Shown piece by piece: positions 1 through 7,602 of a DNA stretch of 64,000 nt; positions within the stretch are counted from its first letter, which is position 1; the number at the start of each line of letters is the position of its first letter. The stretch is taken from assembly GCF_963674635.1 (NCBI RefSeq), contig NZ_OY771475.1, forward strand, positions 1,860,001 through 1,924,000. Reading direction: 5' to 3'. The DNA is from Breoghania sp. (GTDB taxonomy: Bacteria > Pseudomonadota > Alphaproteobacteria > Rhizobiales > Stappiaceae). The position numbers and the translations under genes are program-made. The notes under the pieces are model-generated. The model was not told where the DNA came from, searched no databases, and worked only from the letters and a program-made list of their open reading frames with translations.

Positions 1-403
1 ATGTCGGGCCCTCTTCCCGTGCGTTGTCCTTTCCCGTCCGCGTCGGCGTTGCGCGCAGCGAGCCGGGCCGAGGATCGGACGGTGAATGATCGCCTGCCTT
101 GCTGGGCCGCGTGGTCCCGCGAAGAGCCCGCAACCCGTCGCATTCGGCCCGATAGGCCTGCAACAGGGCGATATGGCGGTTGAGATCGTAGCTCCAGTGT
201 CCGGCCCTGCCGCGCCGGCGCTCACCCCTCAATGCACGCGCCAGTCGCGCAACAAGGGCCTTGCGACCAGCCTCGCCCTCTTCCGGCTCCCGTCCCGTCA
301 ATCGCCGCAAGATGCGTTGGCGAAGCGCAGCCGCGCACGCAGCGCTCCCGTCCTCGTCCCCCGCCCTGCCCTGCCCTTGCCGTTCATTCTGCTCGTCCTG
401 CAT
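1..403 (-). CDS. Hypothetical protein, cut by the window start
   Basis: Reading leftward from the ATG at 403-401, the frame stays open to base 1, giving at least 134 residues with no stop, so the C-terminus lies outside the window. The nearest upstream in-frame stop is at 437-439 and no better start lies between. A purine-rich AGGAAGG stretch precedes the start at somewhat long spacing. The protein is rich in Arg, Ala and Glu, with a charged N-terminus and a more structured stretch around WSYDLNRHIALLQAYRAE. It has no signal peptide or membrane segment. It is divergent from the DnaA-like gene at 727. I do not recognise the family. The long open frame and codon pattern favour a real gene, but no homology supports it. 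Confidence 0.5.
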   Translation of the reverse strand, partial: MQDEQNERQGQGRAGDEDGSAACAAALRQRILRRLTGREPEEGEAGRKALVARLARALRGERRRGRAGHWSYDLNRHIALLQAYRAECDGLRALRGTTRPSKAGDHSPSDPRPGSLRATPTRTGKDNAREEGPT

Positions 404-726
404 GACACCTGCCGCCTTCCTGTCTGCGAAACACCGTCACGAGCATGACGCCGTTCCACAGAGCGGGAATAAGTACCTGGCAAGGCGCGGACCATGCCTT
501 CCATCCCCGATCAGAGACTGCGGGGGCGAGGCCTGAAAGACCAGGCGCCCCCCCCTCGCCCAGACGGCGCAATGGCGCGGAATACCGGCGGATCCCCAAC
601 AATCCCGGATTAACCAAGGCAGGAAACTTATCCCCACCAACCCTCAGGCATTTTAACAGTATGTAGGCATCAATTCCTACAGGCACTTTTATTGCCAAAC
701 GTGTTTTTCAAAGACGGAGGGGTTCC
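404..726. other. Divergent intergenic region upstream of the DnaA-like gene
   Basis: This stretch of 323 bases separates two divergent genes and should hold both promoters. It contains a DnaA-box-like 9-mer (TTATCCCCA, 628-636, one mismatch from TTATCCACA) and a short dyad at 662-681. No convincing additional gene is visible; the open frames across it are short and have no ribosome-binding site. Confidence 0.5.
662..681. promoter_or_regulatory. Short inverted repeat, possible operator
   Basis: TGTAGG and CCTACA form a perfect 6-bp dyad around an 8-bp spacer, 45 bases upstream of the start at 727. It could be an operator or simply chance; the regulator is unknown. Confidence 0.3.
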
Positions 727-1125
727 ATGATTACTGGACATTTCGATGCTTCGCTTCCGCATGTTTCGCGGGCACGCTCGCCGGGCGTCATGATCGAGAG
801 CGCCGAGAATTGCCACCTCATTCAGGTCACAGTGGCGGCCATTTTCGGGATCACGCCGGATGCGCTTCGCGCTCCGACGCGCTCGCGCGCTCCAGTCGCC
901 TTCGCGCGGCAGGTGGCCATGTATGTCGCCCATGTCAGCTTTGGCTATTCGCTGACGGAGGTCGGCCGCCTGTTCGGGCGCGACCGCACCACCGCGGGGC
1001 ATGCCTGCCGCATGGTGGAGGACCGACGCGACGACCCCGCCTTTGACGACATGCTTGCCGCCATTGAAGCGGCCGCCTGCGCCTGCCGCGACGCGGCTGC
1101 GGGCCGCTGGGAGACGATGAATTGA
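727..1125 (+). CDS. Stand-alone DnaA domain IV-like helix-turn-helix protein
   Basis: This 132-residue protein resembles only the C-terminal DNA-binding domain of DnaA. Residues about 34-110 carry the domain pattern: a first helix after ITPDAL, then RQVAMYVAH, then the EVGRLFGRDRTTAGHACR segment, which matches the signature helix (DHTT in DnaA, DRTT here). The ATPase and oligomerisation domains are absent, so it cannot act as an initiator alone. A GGAGG ribosome-binding site lies just upstream of the ATG. Its stop codon overlaps the TTG start of the DUF6456 gene, so the two are probably translationally coupled. It may bind DnaA-box-like DNA as a regulator; that is inference. Confidence 0.8.
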   Translation: MITGHFDASLPHVSRARSPGVMIESAENCHLIQVTVAAIFGITPDALRAPTRSRAPVAFARQVAMYVAHVSFGYSLTEVGRLFGRDRTTAGHACRMVEDRRDDPAFDDMLAAIEAAACACRDAAAGRWETMN

Positions 1126-2077
1126 GCGCGCGTGGTGGTTCCCGCGCCCAGGACGGCGGGGACAGCGCGGGCGGCGGGAGCAGCCTTGCCACCCGTCGAT
1201 GCCTGAAGCTTGTGAAAGCCCTGTGCGGGCACGAGGCCTTGGTGCGGATCGAGGGCGATGACGTCCACCTGACCCGCACCGATTGCGCTCGCGCCAATAG
1301 AGCGGGTGCCAATGTAGTGGCTGCCAGGACATTGCAGGTGCCGCTTGCCCAGTATCGCCAACTGCTGGCGCAAGGACAGCTTGAAACGCGGGGTTCGGAC
1401 CGCGTCGCGGTGAGCGCACAGGGGCGCGCATGGCTGCGCCGGGCCTTGTCGTGTGGAGACGGTTTTGCCGACCAGCACCGGGAGACGGAGCCGCGGACCT
1501 TGACCGATGACGCGCGGGAGAGCCCCTGCGGGTTCAGGTCGATCTCAGCGAAAGCCCGCTTGCCTGGCTCGCCAGGCGCAAGCGGGCCGATGGCAGGCCA
1601 TGGCTCGATGCGGCGCAGGTCCGCGCAGGAGAGCGGCTGCGCGCGGATTACACCCGCGCCGGGCTCGTTGCGCGGGTAACGGCGGATTGGAGCGCAGCGG
1701 GCGGCGGACGCACCAGGCGTTCTGGCGCGCGCGGCGGGCTTGCCGATCTCAATGATGCGGCCCTTGATGCTCGCGATCGGGTGCGCAGGGCGCTTGCCGC
1801 GGTCGGGCCGGAGCTGTCGGGGGTTCTCGTCGACGTTTGTTGCGAGTTGCAGGGTCTGGAGGGGGTGGAGCGCAAGCATGGCTGGCCCGCCCGCTCCGGC
1901 AAGCTCGTTCTCCGGCTCGCCCTGTCGGGCCTTGCCCGTCACTACGGGCTCTCAGGCACCGCGCAAGGGCCGGAAACGGCGACCACGCGCCATTGGGGCG
2001 AGGACGGCTACAGGCCCCGCATGGATGCGCCCGGCGCCGACCAATGCACGAAAGAAAGCGACGGGAAGAATGTCTGA
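1122..2077 (+). pseudogene. DUF6456 domain protein, interrupted by a frameshift
   Basis: The gene starts at TTG 1122, overlapping the previous stop, and reads in one frame to about 1520. The rest of the protein, from EPLRVQVDLSESPLAWLARR onward, continues in another frame to the TGA at 2075-2077. The join lies in a GAGAG stretch at 1518-1522; removing two bases there restores one protein of about 317 residues. The second half holds the typical DUF6456 features: SPLAWLARRK, then ERLRADYTRA, then the C-terminal VGPELSGVLVDVCCELQGLE and ARHYGL. The function of the family is unknown. The intact reading on both sides suggests a recent mutation or a sequence error rather than an old pseudogene. A programmed -1 shift is less likely because no classical slippery heptamer is present. 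Confidence 0.7.
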
Positions 2078-2224
2078 CCACGCGCCAGTCCCCCACTGCT
2101 CGTCAGGCCTTTGGCCAACAACGTCGGCGACGCCGCTTCCAGAGCAAACGTGCAGGGTTTCGAAACGGAAAAGGGAATGCGGAATTCGAAGGATAAAAGC
2201 GCTTCCCTAAAGGCAATAACTATT

Positions 2225-2246
2225 GGAATATACGACAATATGTTCC
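2225..2246. promoter_or_regulatory. Imperfect inverted repeat upstream of the DUF2946-like gene
   Basis: GGAATATAC and ATATGTTCC, separated by GACA, match in seven of nine paired positions. The repeat lies in an AT-rich patch just upstream of the gene at 2273 and may be an operator for the DUF2946/DsrE pair. Nothing confirms it. Confidence 0.25.
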
Positions 2247-2272
2247 GGTGCCTGAACTGAGGGAATGCGCGT

Positions 2273-2689
2273 TTGCGGCGCTTCGAAAGCCCCATATCTC
2301 CTCTACGCAAGCTACTCTCGGCTTTCGTGCTGGCGCATGTCTTTCTCGCTCTCGCCCTGCGATCGAGCATACCGGCGGGCTATATGCCCGACGTCCCCAC
2401 GCAGGACGGAATTCTCCCCGGCTTCGTCATCTGTCACGCATCGGACCCGTTCGCCCCTTTGGACAATGGCAGTCCGAATGAGGGCAAGCGGGATTGTCCG
2501 TTCGCCCTGATCAATCGGCTTGCGATGGGGATAGCCGATGCGCCGCAAGTGATCGCGGTCGCGCACATCCAGCAGGATTTGCCCTTTGTCCTGCCTCCGC
2601 AATGCCTCTGCGAGCGGCCCACCAGCGCCTCATTCCTCGCCCGCGGCCCACCACCCTTCACCAATGGAAAACCGACTGAAAACGCCTGA
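2273..2689 (+). CDS. DUF2946-like secreted protein
   Basis: This 138-residue protein has an N-terminal hydrophobic segment (about residues 13-30, LLSAFVLAHVFLALALRSS) followed by the IPAGYMP motif, which is characteristic of small exported DUF2946 proteins. A CPFALI segment and a C-terminal CLC pair provide cysteines that could bind metal or form disulfides. The start is TTG at 2273, preceded by GAGGGAA; no suitable ATG is in frame. It is followed after 25 bases by a DsrE-family exported protein and is probably co-transcribed with it. DUF2946 proteins often occur near copper-handling genes, but no such gene is adjacent here, so the role is open. Confidence 0.65.
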   Translation: MRRFESPISPLRKLLSAFVLAHVFLALALRSSIPAGYMPDVPTQDGILPGFVICHASDPFAPLDNGSPNEGKRDCPFALINRLAMGIADAPQVIAVAHIQQDLPFVLPPQCLCERPTSASFLARGPPPFTNGKPTENA

Positions 2690-2714
2690 ATTTTCCATTG
2701 TGGAGGAATAGTCC

Positions 2715-3158
2715 ATGTCTCGTACGAAATCGATCCTCGTCGCCCTCGCCCTGATCACCGGCCTGCTGATGGCTCCCTTGGCCATAAGCCCTGTGTCCGT
2801 CGCCTTCGCAGGCGATAGCGACCCTCTCTTCATCAACCTCACGTCGGACGACGGTCACCGCATCAACATGGCGTTGACCTTCGGTGGCAAACAGCACGAG
2901 CGCGGCCACAAGCTGACGGTGTTCATGAACGACAAGGCGGTTCTCGCCGCCTCGAAAGCCAACAGTGAGAAGTTCTCGGGCCAGCAGGCGGCGATCGCCG
3001 GATTGCTGGAGGCCGGGGCCACTGTCATCGTCTGCCCGATGTGCATGAAGCACTATGGGGTCAACAAGGAAGATCTTCTGGAGGGTCTGAAGCTCGGGGC
3101 CCCGGACATCACCGGCGCCGCGCTGTTTGAGGACAACAGCCGGACCCTGACCTGGTAA
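2715..3158 (+). CDS. Exported DsrE-family protein
   Basis: This 147-residue protein begins with a signal peptide (about residues 1-32, ending near SVAFAGD) and continues as a DsrE/DsrF-like fold. Landmarks are the initial strand LFINLTSDD, the GHKLTVFMND segment and the VIVCPMCMKHYG motif near residue 110, a CxxC pair placed where related proteins carry reactive cysteines. DsrE-type proteins move or sense sulfur; an exported version would act in the periplasm. A GGAGG ribosome-binding site precedes the ATG. It follows the DUF2946-like gene closely and ends at a hairpin at 3183-3208. Substrate and partner are unknown. Confidence 0.8.
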   Translation: MSRTKSILVALALITGLLMAPLAISPVSVAFAGDSDPLFINLTSDDGHRINMALTFGGKQHERGHKLTVFMNDKAVLAASKANSEKFSGQQAAIAGLLEAGATVIVCPMCMKHYGVNKEDLLEGLKLGAPDITGAALFEDNSRTLTW

Positions 3159-3182
3159 AGGGCGCAAGGCTCGCAAAATCGA

Positions 3183-3208
3183 GGGCTCGCGGTTCATATC
3201 GCGAGCCC
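3183..3208. terminator. Convergent hairpin terminator candidate
   Basis: GGGCTCGCG and CGCGAGCCC form a perfect 9-bp stem with an 8-base loop between the DsrE gene and the convergent peptidoglycan-binding gene. The following T content is low, so termination may be weak. Confidence 0.5.
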
Positions 3209-3224
3209 GCTTTGCATGGGCGTG

Positions 3225-4028
3225 TTATCGCGGGATCGTCTGGCCGGACACTTTTTCCAGCGCCGCCAGCACATCGTCGCCAAGCTGCCCGTCGAGGCTC
3301 ATGCCGCGGTCCAACTGGAACCGGCGAACCGCGCTGGCCGTCTCGCCTCCCATAAGACCGTCAACCGTCACCGGGCCGTAGCCGAGCCGGGAAAGCAGGC
3401 TCTGGGCGGAGCGCACGGTCTCGCGCGGCATCGCGTTGCCGATCGACCCGGTCGGCGACGATGCGGAGCCGACTTCCGCCGGAGGCACAGGTACCGGCAC
3501 GGTTGACCGGCTGGACGTCGACGGACTGGAGGGGGGCGTGGGGGCGGCCCGCGGCAAGGCCACATCTTCGAGAATGAGCCGCGCGCGCAAGGCGTGGCTC
3601 GGGCGGCCGGTCACGGCAAGGCCGGAGGCGCGTTCATAGGCGCGGATCGCCTCTTCCGTGCGCGGTCCGTTCAGTCCGTCAACAGGACCGGAATAGAAGC
3701 CGATCCGCTTCAGGGAGCTCTGCAGGTCCGTCACCAGCTCGCTCGGCTGCGGGCGCGACGGCTGCACCGTCTCCGCGACAGCCGCGGCCCGGGTGGAGAA
3801 GAGAGGCGCGGGATGCTTGCCGGGCTGGAAGGAAAGCGCATTCGCCACGATCAGGCAGGACGTCAGGAGCATCACGAGGGTGCCCCCGGCCGCCACGGGA
3901 TTGTCGAGTGCGACACCCGTCATCCGCAGGACTGCGGTTCCCGCCCCGGCGTTGGACGCCTGTCCGCGCCCGTTGGATGCGCTGGCGCGCGGCCTGCTGT
4001 TCTTGAATCCGGGTTCGCGCCGCATCAC
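3225..4028 (-). CDS. Peptidoglycan-binding protein with two PG_binding_1 domains
   Basis: The protein has 267 residues. One hydrophobic segment at about residues 45-66 anchors it in the inner membrane or serves as an uncleaved signal. The first PG_binding_1 domain (about 95-155) contains LQSSLKRIGFYSGPVDGLNGPRT. A Pro/Ser/Thr-rich linker follows, then a second domain (about 200-262) with AQSLLSRLGYGPVTVDGLMG. No catalytic domain is attached, so it probably tethers something to the cell wall or helps a hydrolase. Its start overlaps the stop of the histidine kinase gene (ATGA at 4025-4028), which implies translational coupling and perhaps a joint role at the envelope. Confidence 0.85.
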   Translation of the reverse strand: MMRREPGFKNSRPRASASNGRGQASNAGAGTAVLRMTGVALDNPVAAGGTLVMLLTSCLIVANALSFQPGKHPAPLFSTRAAAVAETVQPSRPQPSELVTDLQSSLKRIGFYSGPVDGLNGPRTEEAIRAYERASGLAVTGRPSHALRARLILEDVALPRAAPTPPSSPSTSSRSTVPVPVPPAEVGSASSPTGSIGNAMPRETVRSAQSLLSRLGYGPVTVDGLMGGETASAVRRFQLDRGMSLDGQLGDDVLAALEKVSGQTIPR

Positions 4029-5893
4029 GCCACCATCGGCTTGGCGCTGGGCGCGGCTTTCACGGCGATCGGTTCAACCACGTCACTGGGCAGATCCGTC
4101 TTCCGGTCGGGCGTGGACATGAAGGCGGGCAACCGCACGGTCACGCAGGTGCCGACGCCGACGGTGCTTTCGAAAATCACCTCGCCGCCATGCAGCGCAA
4201 CCAGCCCCTTGACCACCGAAAGGCCCAGTCCCGTGCCTTCATGGCGACGGTCATAGCCGGAATCGATCTGGAGGAACGGCGTGCCGAGGCGGGCCAGATC
4301 GTCGGCGGCGATGCCGACGCCAGTGTCGCGCACCCGCACATCGATCCATTCGCCGTCCTGCTTGGCGGCCACGGTGACGGCCCCGCCCAGCTTGGTGAAC
4401 TTGATGGCGTTGGAAAGCAGGTTGATGAAGATCTGCTTGCAGGCGCGGCGGTCGCCGTTCAGCTCCGGAAGGTTCTCCGGCATATCAAACACAAGCTGCA
4501 CGCCTCGGCTCGCTGCCTGCTGGCGCATCATGTCCACACATTCGCCGATGCAGCGTCCGGGCACAAAGGGTTCGATGCAGAGATCGAAATTGCCGGTCTC
4601 GATCTTGGACATGTCGAGGATCTCGTTCACCACCTGAAGCAGATGGTGACCGGAATCATGAATGAGGTCGACGTATTCGCGCTGGCGTTCCGGGGGAAGC
4701 TGCTCGGGCGTGAACTGGCGCAGGATATCGGAAAAGCCGATGATCGCGTTGAGCGGGGTGCGCAGTTCGTGGCTGACATTGGCCAGGAACCGGGTCTTGG
4801 CGGCACTGGCCGCCTCCGCCTGCTGCTGGGCTTCCTCCAGCTCCTCCTCATGGGCCTTGTAGCGGGTGATGTCCCGCGTCACCGCCACGACCGCGGCCTC
4901 GCCGTCGCTGATATCGCAATAGCCCATGGGGCGGCAGCGCATTTCCAGCCAGACATAGCTCGGCTGGCCGTTTTCACCCGGCTTTGACGGGCCACGACGG
5001 GCGCGGAACTGAAGCGACTTGGCGCTCTTGTGCACGGCCACGTCGTTGAGCGTGGTCAGGAAGGCCGGGCGGTCCGCCACATGAACGCGCTGGAAAAAGC
5101 CGTCGCCGGTCGCCTCCTGCACGGACAGATCCAGCAGGCTGCGGATGGACGGCGTGGAAAAGAGTGTGTCGCCATGGCTGGAATGCAGCGTGATCACGTC
5201 GGAAAGGTTGTCGGCCACCAGCCGGTAGCGCGCTTCACGCTCGCTTGCGACCTGATCGGCATCGGCGCCCGACCATTCCACACGGAACGCGACGAGCAGC
5301 GCATAGAAGAGACCGGAGAGGATCGCCAGGGACTTGACCTGCCCGTCGCCCCAATTGGCTGCGAAGGGCCCGGCGTCGAACCCGGCCTGCGCGGCGATCA
5401 GGAGGGCCGCCACGACGCCGGCAGCGGCCATGGTCGCCAGCATGATGACCTTGCGCGAGCGCGACAGCGCGGCTTCCAGCGGAACGATTGCGAGCCAGAC
5501 GAGCGCGACGGAATCAAGTCCGCCGGTCACAAAGGCCATCCAGCCAATGAAAGAAGAGAACAGGGCAGCCGACAGCGCGTGCGCGGTTTCGAACTTGCCG
5601 GTCACGGACAAATACATGGCGATCGGCATCTGGCCGGCCAGCCACGCGAAGGCGAGCGCCTGGGGAAGAGTGATGCCACCAGTAAAGGCCAGGTGCAGCG
5701 GCAGCGCGAAGAGCGCCAGCGCACCTGCCGTCAGATTGGCGGCGATGAAGGCCCGGTGCCTCCCGCGCAGGAGCGAATCGGAGGCGGCACACGGATGCAC
5801 CAGCCCGTCCAGAAAGCGCCCTGCGGAGGCAATGAACTCGATACTACGCAATGCCTTGAATCCGATGCCAGATACGCGGGCACCGTCCCTCAT
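4025..5893 (-). CDS. Membrane PAS sensor histidine kinase, DivJ/PleC-like
   Basis: This protein of 622 residues has an N-terminal membrane domain with about six hydrophobic segments (residues 45-205). A PAS domain follows (about 220-345), then a coiled segment rich in Glu and Ala, then the DHp helix with FLANVSHELRTPLNAIIGFS (phospho-acceptor His about residue 375), and an HATPase domain with an N-box (INLLSNAIKFT) and G-boxes (DTGVGIAADD, GTGLGLSVVKG). There is no receiver domain, so the phosphate must go to a separate regulator. The DHp sequence resembles the DivJ/PleC/PdhS cell-cycle kinases of alphaproteobacteria, but I cannot assign an orthologue. It is the first gene of a two-gene operon with the peptidoglycan-binding protein. 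Confidence 0.85.
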   Translation of the reverse strand: MRDGARVSGIGFKALRSIEFIASAGRFLDGLVHPCAASDSLLRGRHRAFIAANLTAGALALFALPLHLAFTGGITLPQALAFAWLAGQMPIAMYLSVTGKFETAHALSAALFSSFIGWMAFVTGGLDSVALVWLAIVPLEAALSRSRKVIMLATMAAAGVVAALLIAAQAGFDAGPFAANWGDGQVKSLAILSGLFYALLVAFRVEWSGADADQVASEREARYRLVADNLSDVITLHSSHGDTLFSTPSIRSLLDLSVQEATGDGFFQRVHVADRPAFLTTLNDVAVHKSAKSLQFRARRGPSKPGENGQPSYVWLEMRCRPMGYCDISDGEAAVVAVTRDITRYKAHEEELEEAQQQAEAASAAKTRFLANVSHELRTPLNAIIGFSDILRQFTPEQLPPERQREYVDLIHDSGHHLLQVVNEILDMSKIETGNFDLCIEPFVPGRCIGECVDMMRQQAASRGVQLVFDMPENLPELNGDRRACKQIFINLLSNAIKFTKLGGAVTVAAKQDGEWIDVRVRDTGVGIAADDLARLGTPFLQIDSGYDRRHEGTGLGLSVVKGLVALHGGEVIFESTVGVGTCVTVRLPAFMSTPDRKTDLPSDVVEPIAVKAAPSAKPMVA

Positions 5894-6303
5894 CGTGAGT
5901 CTGCGGGAATGATGGCAGCAACGACTTAAGGAACGCTAAAGCGAGAGCCGACAATTGCGACCTTGTACTTATGCAACAGGTAGGCACGTGTCGTTTTTTG
6001 CGTGGGCAAGGATGCAGCAGAGACAAAAAAGGGATTTTTTCGGTTGCGAATCCCTTAACGCACGGGGCCCATAACCCTCTGTTAATATAAAGAAAATGCT
6101 CATTTCATCAGGGTTTCTGCGGATCACGCGAATTCGATTAAAATTTGAATCGAATTTGTCTCCAATTCGCTTCGCATTTGTCGAAAAACGCGCCAGCGGA
6201 CGAAACGCCTATTTGGGAAGCGACTGCTAGCCTTCAGTCATACCGGGAAGCCAGCCGCCTGAACGAGCCGGCTCCCGCCAAGACTGAACAAAGGGCTCGC
6301 GTC
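5894..6303. other. AT-rich divergent intergenic region
   Basis: This stretch of 410 bases lies between the histidine kinase and the DUF5330 gene. It is clearly richer in A and T than its surroundings (for example around 6080-6160). It should carry promoters in both directions and includes the dyad at 6131-6156. A longer frame reaching the DUF5330 gene starts at 6145, but it lacks a ribosome-binding site and the family begins at 6304. Confidence 0.5.
6131..6156. promoter_or_regulatory. Perfect 9-bp inverted repeat, operator candidate
   Basis: AATTCGATT and AATCGAATT flank an 8-base spacer, a perfect dyad about 150 bases upstream of the DUF5330 start. The form fits a dimeric regulator site; the regulator is unknown. 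Confidence 0.4.
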
Positions 6304-6816
6304 ATGTTTTTCATTCTTCGCACAGCGTTCTGGCTGTCACTTGTGATCCTGCTTATCCCCGCGGATGCCTCCACGGTGGACGAGGACCAGACCCACATTT
6401 CCACGTTCCAGGCCATCGGGGCCGCACAAGAGACCTATTCGGACATGGTCCGCTTTTGCGAGCGCAACCGCACGGCCTGTGAAACCGGTAGCGCCGCGCT
6501 GGAGATCTTCTCCGCCAAGGCTCGCACCGGCGCGCGCATGATCTATGAGTATCTGGGACCCGACAGCGGGGCTTCCGAAGACACGTCGACGGTTGCCGAA
6601 GCCGCCCCGCACATCACCACCGGGTCAATCAAGCCGGGTGAGGAAACGGTGAGCGCCTATCCGGCCACCCCGGTCAACACCGGCACCCTCACAGCGCGCG
6701 ACATGGCTCCGGCCTGGACGGCGGCGAGCGGTACGGAAGCAACGCCTGGCAATGCCAGCCGGGTGCGCGCCCCGATCAAGACCCCGCCGCTGCCGCAGGG
6801 AAAGCCGACTGTCTGA
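6304..6816 (+). CDS. DUF5330 family exported protein
   Basis: This 170-residue protein starts at ATG 6304 with MFFILRTAFWLSLVILLIP, the hallmark N-terminal hydrophobic segment of DUF5330 proteins. A conserved helical part follows (about residues 30-80) with ETYSDMVRFCERNRTACETG, whose two Cys residues could pair in the periplasm. The C-terminal half is rich in Thr, Pro and Ala and is probably disordered. An extended frame to 6145 exists, but the family start and membrane segment argue for 6304. The function of the family is unknown. Downstream lies a set of hairpins ending in a strong terminator at about 7013. Confidence 0.75.
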   Translation: MFFILRTAFWLSLVILLIPADASTVDEDQTHISTFQAIGAAQETYSDMVRFCERNRTACETGSAALEIFSAKARTGARMIYEYLGPDSGASEDTSTVAEAAPHITTGSIKPGEETVSAYPATPVNTGTLTARDMAPAWTAASGTEATPGNASRVRAPIKTPPLPQGKPTV

Positions 6817-6828
6817 TCCGTTCTCCTT

Positions 6829-7013
6829 GCAGGGCCGACAAGCCCTGCGCGCCTCGCTGCAAACGAGGCCCCTGACCTGAATATACACGTGGCCGTCGTC
6901 GCCGGAGCCCTCCTGAAGGCACCGGGCCAACGATGACGGACATCAACTGAGGCAGGTTTCTCCTGTCAACGTCGCAGGGGGTGAATGCCCTTCCCCTTGC
7001 GGCGTTTTTTTTT
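6829..7013 (+). ncRNA. Structured RNA candidate (or long 3' UTR)
   Basis: The region has a GCAGGGC/GCCCTGC stem (6829-6848), a GCCTCG/CGAGGC stem (6851-6869), an unassigned middle with TGAATATACACG, and a strong terminator stem followed by nine T residues (to 7013). It begins only 13 bases after the DUF5330 stop, so it may be a structured 3' UTR, a processed small RNA, or an independent transcript. I could not match it to a known RNA family by eye. Confidence 0.3.
6968..7013 (+). terminator. Strong intrinsic terminator
   Basis: A stem of about 14 bp (left arm 6968-6981, right arm ending at 7006, two G-T wobbles) is followed by a run of nine T residues. It ends transcription 150 bases or more after the DUF5330 stop and ahead of sufE. 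Confidence 0.8.
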
Positions 7014-7161
7014 GCGCGCGCGTGACGAAAGAAGCGGTGGATGTTTGCCACGCCGCGCGCGAGGCGATATGTCGGAGGAACGAGACGTCGCCGGTTGCCT
7101 CCGCCCCAGCGAAGATTGGGCCCGAGTTTCACCGGCGAACACAGGAAGGCGCGGCTGCGGC

Positions 7162-7590
7162 ATGACGAAAATCGACGACATCATCGACAATTTCGAGTTC
7201 CTGGACGACTGGGAAGACCGCTATCGCTATGTGATCGAACTGGGACGGGAAATGCCCAACCTCCCCGCCGACGCCTGCACGGAAGCCAACAAGGTTCAGG
7301 GCTGCGTCTCGCAGGTTTGGCTGGTCAGTTCTGTGGAAAAGGACGCGGACGGCACTATGCGCCTCACCTATCTCGGTGACAGCGACGCATTCATCGTGCG
7401 CGGGCTTGTCGCCATTTTGCTGGCGATGGTGTCCGGCAAGACGGCGCAGGAAATCCTCGACCTCGATGTGGAGGCCGGATTTGCGCAGATGGGCCTGCGC
7501 GAACATCTGACGCCGCAGCGTTCCAATGGCCTGACATCGATGGTCAACCGCATCCGCCGCGATGCGGAAGCCGCACTCGCTGCGGCCTGA
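7162..7590 (+). CDS. sufE: SufE family sulfur acceptor protein
   Basis: This 142-residue protein starts at ATG 7162 (MTKIDDIIDNFEFLDDWEDR), which matches the usual SufE N-terminus; the frame is open further upstream, but that part is not family-like. SufE accepts persulfide sulfur from a cysteine desulfurase such as SufS in Fe-S cluster assembly. The active Cys lies in the conserved NKVQGCVSQVWL segment (about residue 49), and the C-terminal QEILDLDVEAGFAQMGLREHLTPQRSNGL block is typical. It is followed after 12 bases by a DUF1491 gene. No other suf genes are in the window, which is common in this order. Confidence 0.92.
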   Translation: MTKIDDIIDNFEFLDDWEDRYRYVIELGREMPNLPADACTEANKVQGCVSQVWLVSSVEKDADGTMRLTYLGDSDAFIVRGLVAILLAMVSGKTAQEILDLDVEAGFAQMGLREHLTPQRSNGLTSMVNRIRRDAEAALAAA

Positions 7591-7602
7591 CGGGTCTCCG
7601 CC

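Noticed and set aside
384..698. Minus-strand frame of 104 codons in the gap before the DnaA-like gene
   Set aside because: No ribosome-binding site or motif; it would conflict with the promoter region of the gene at 727.
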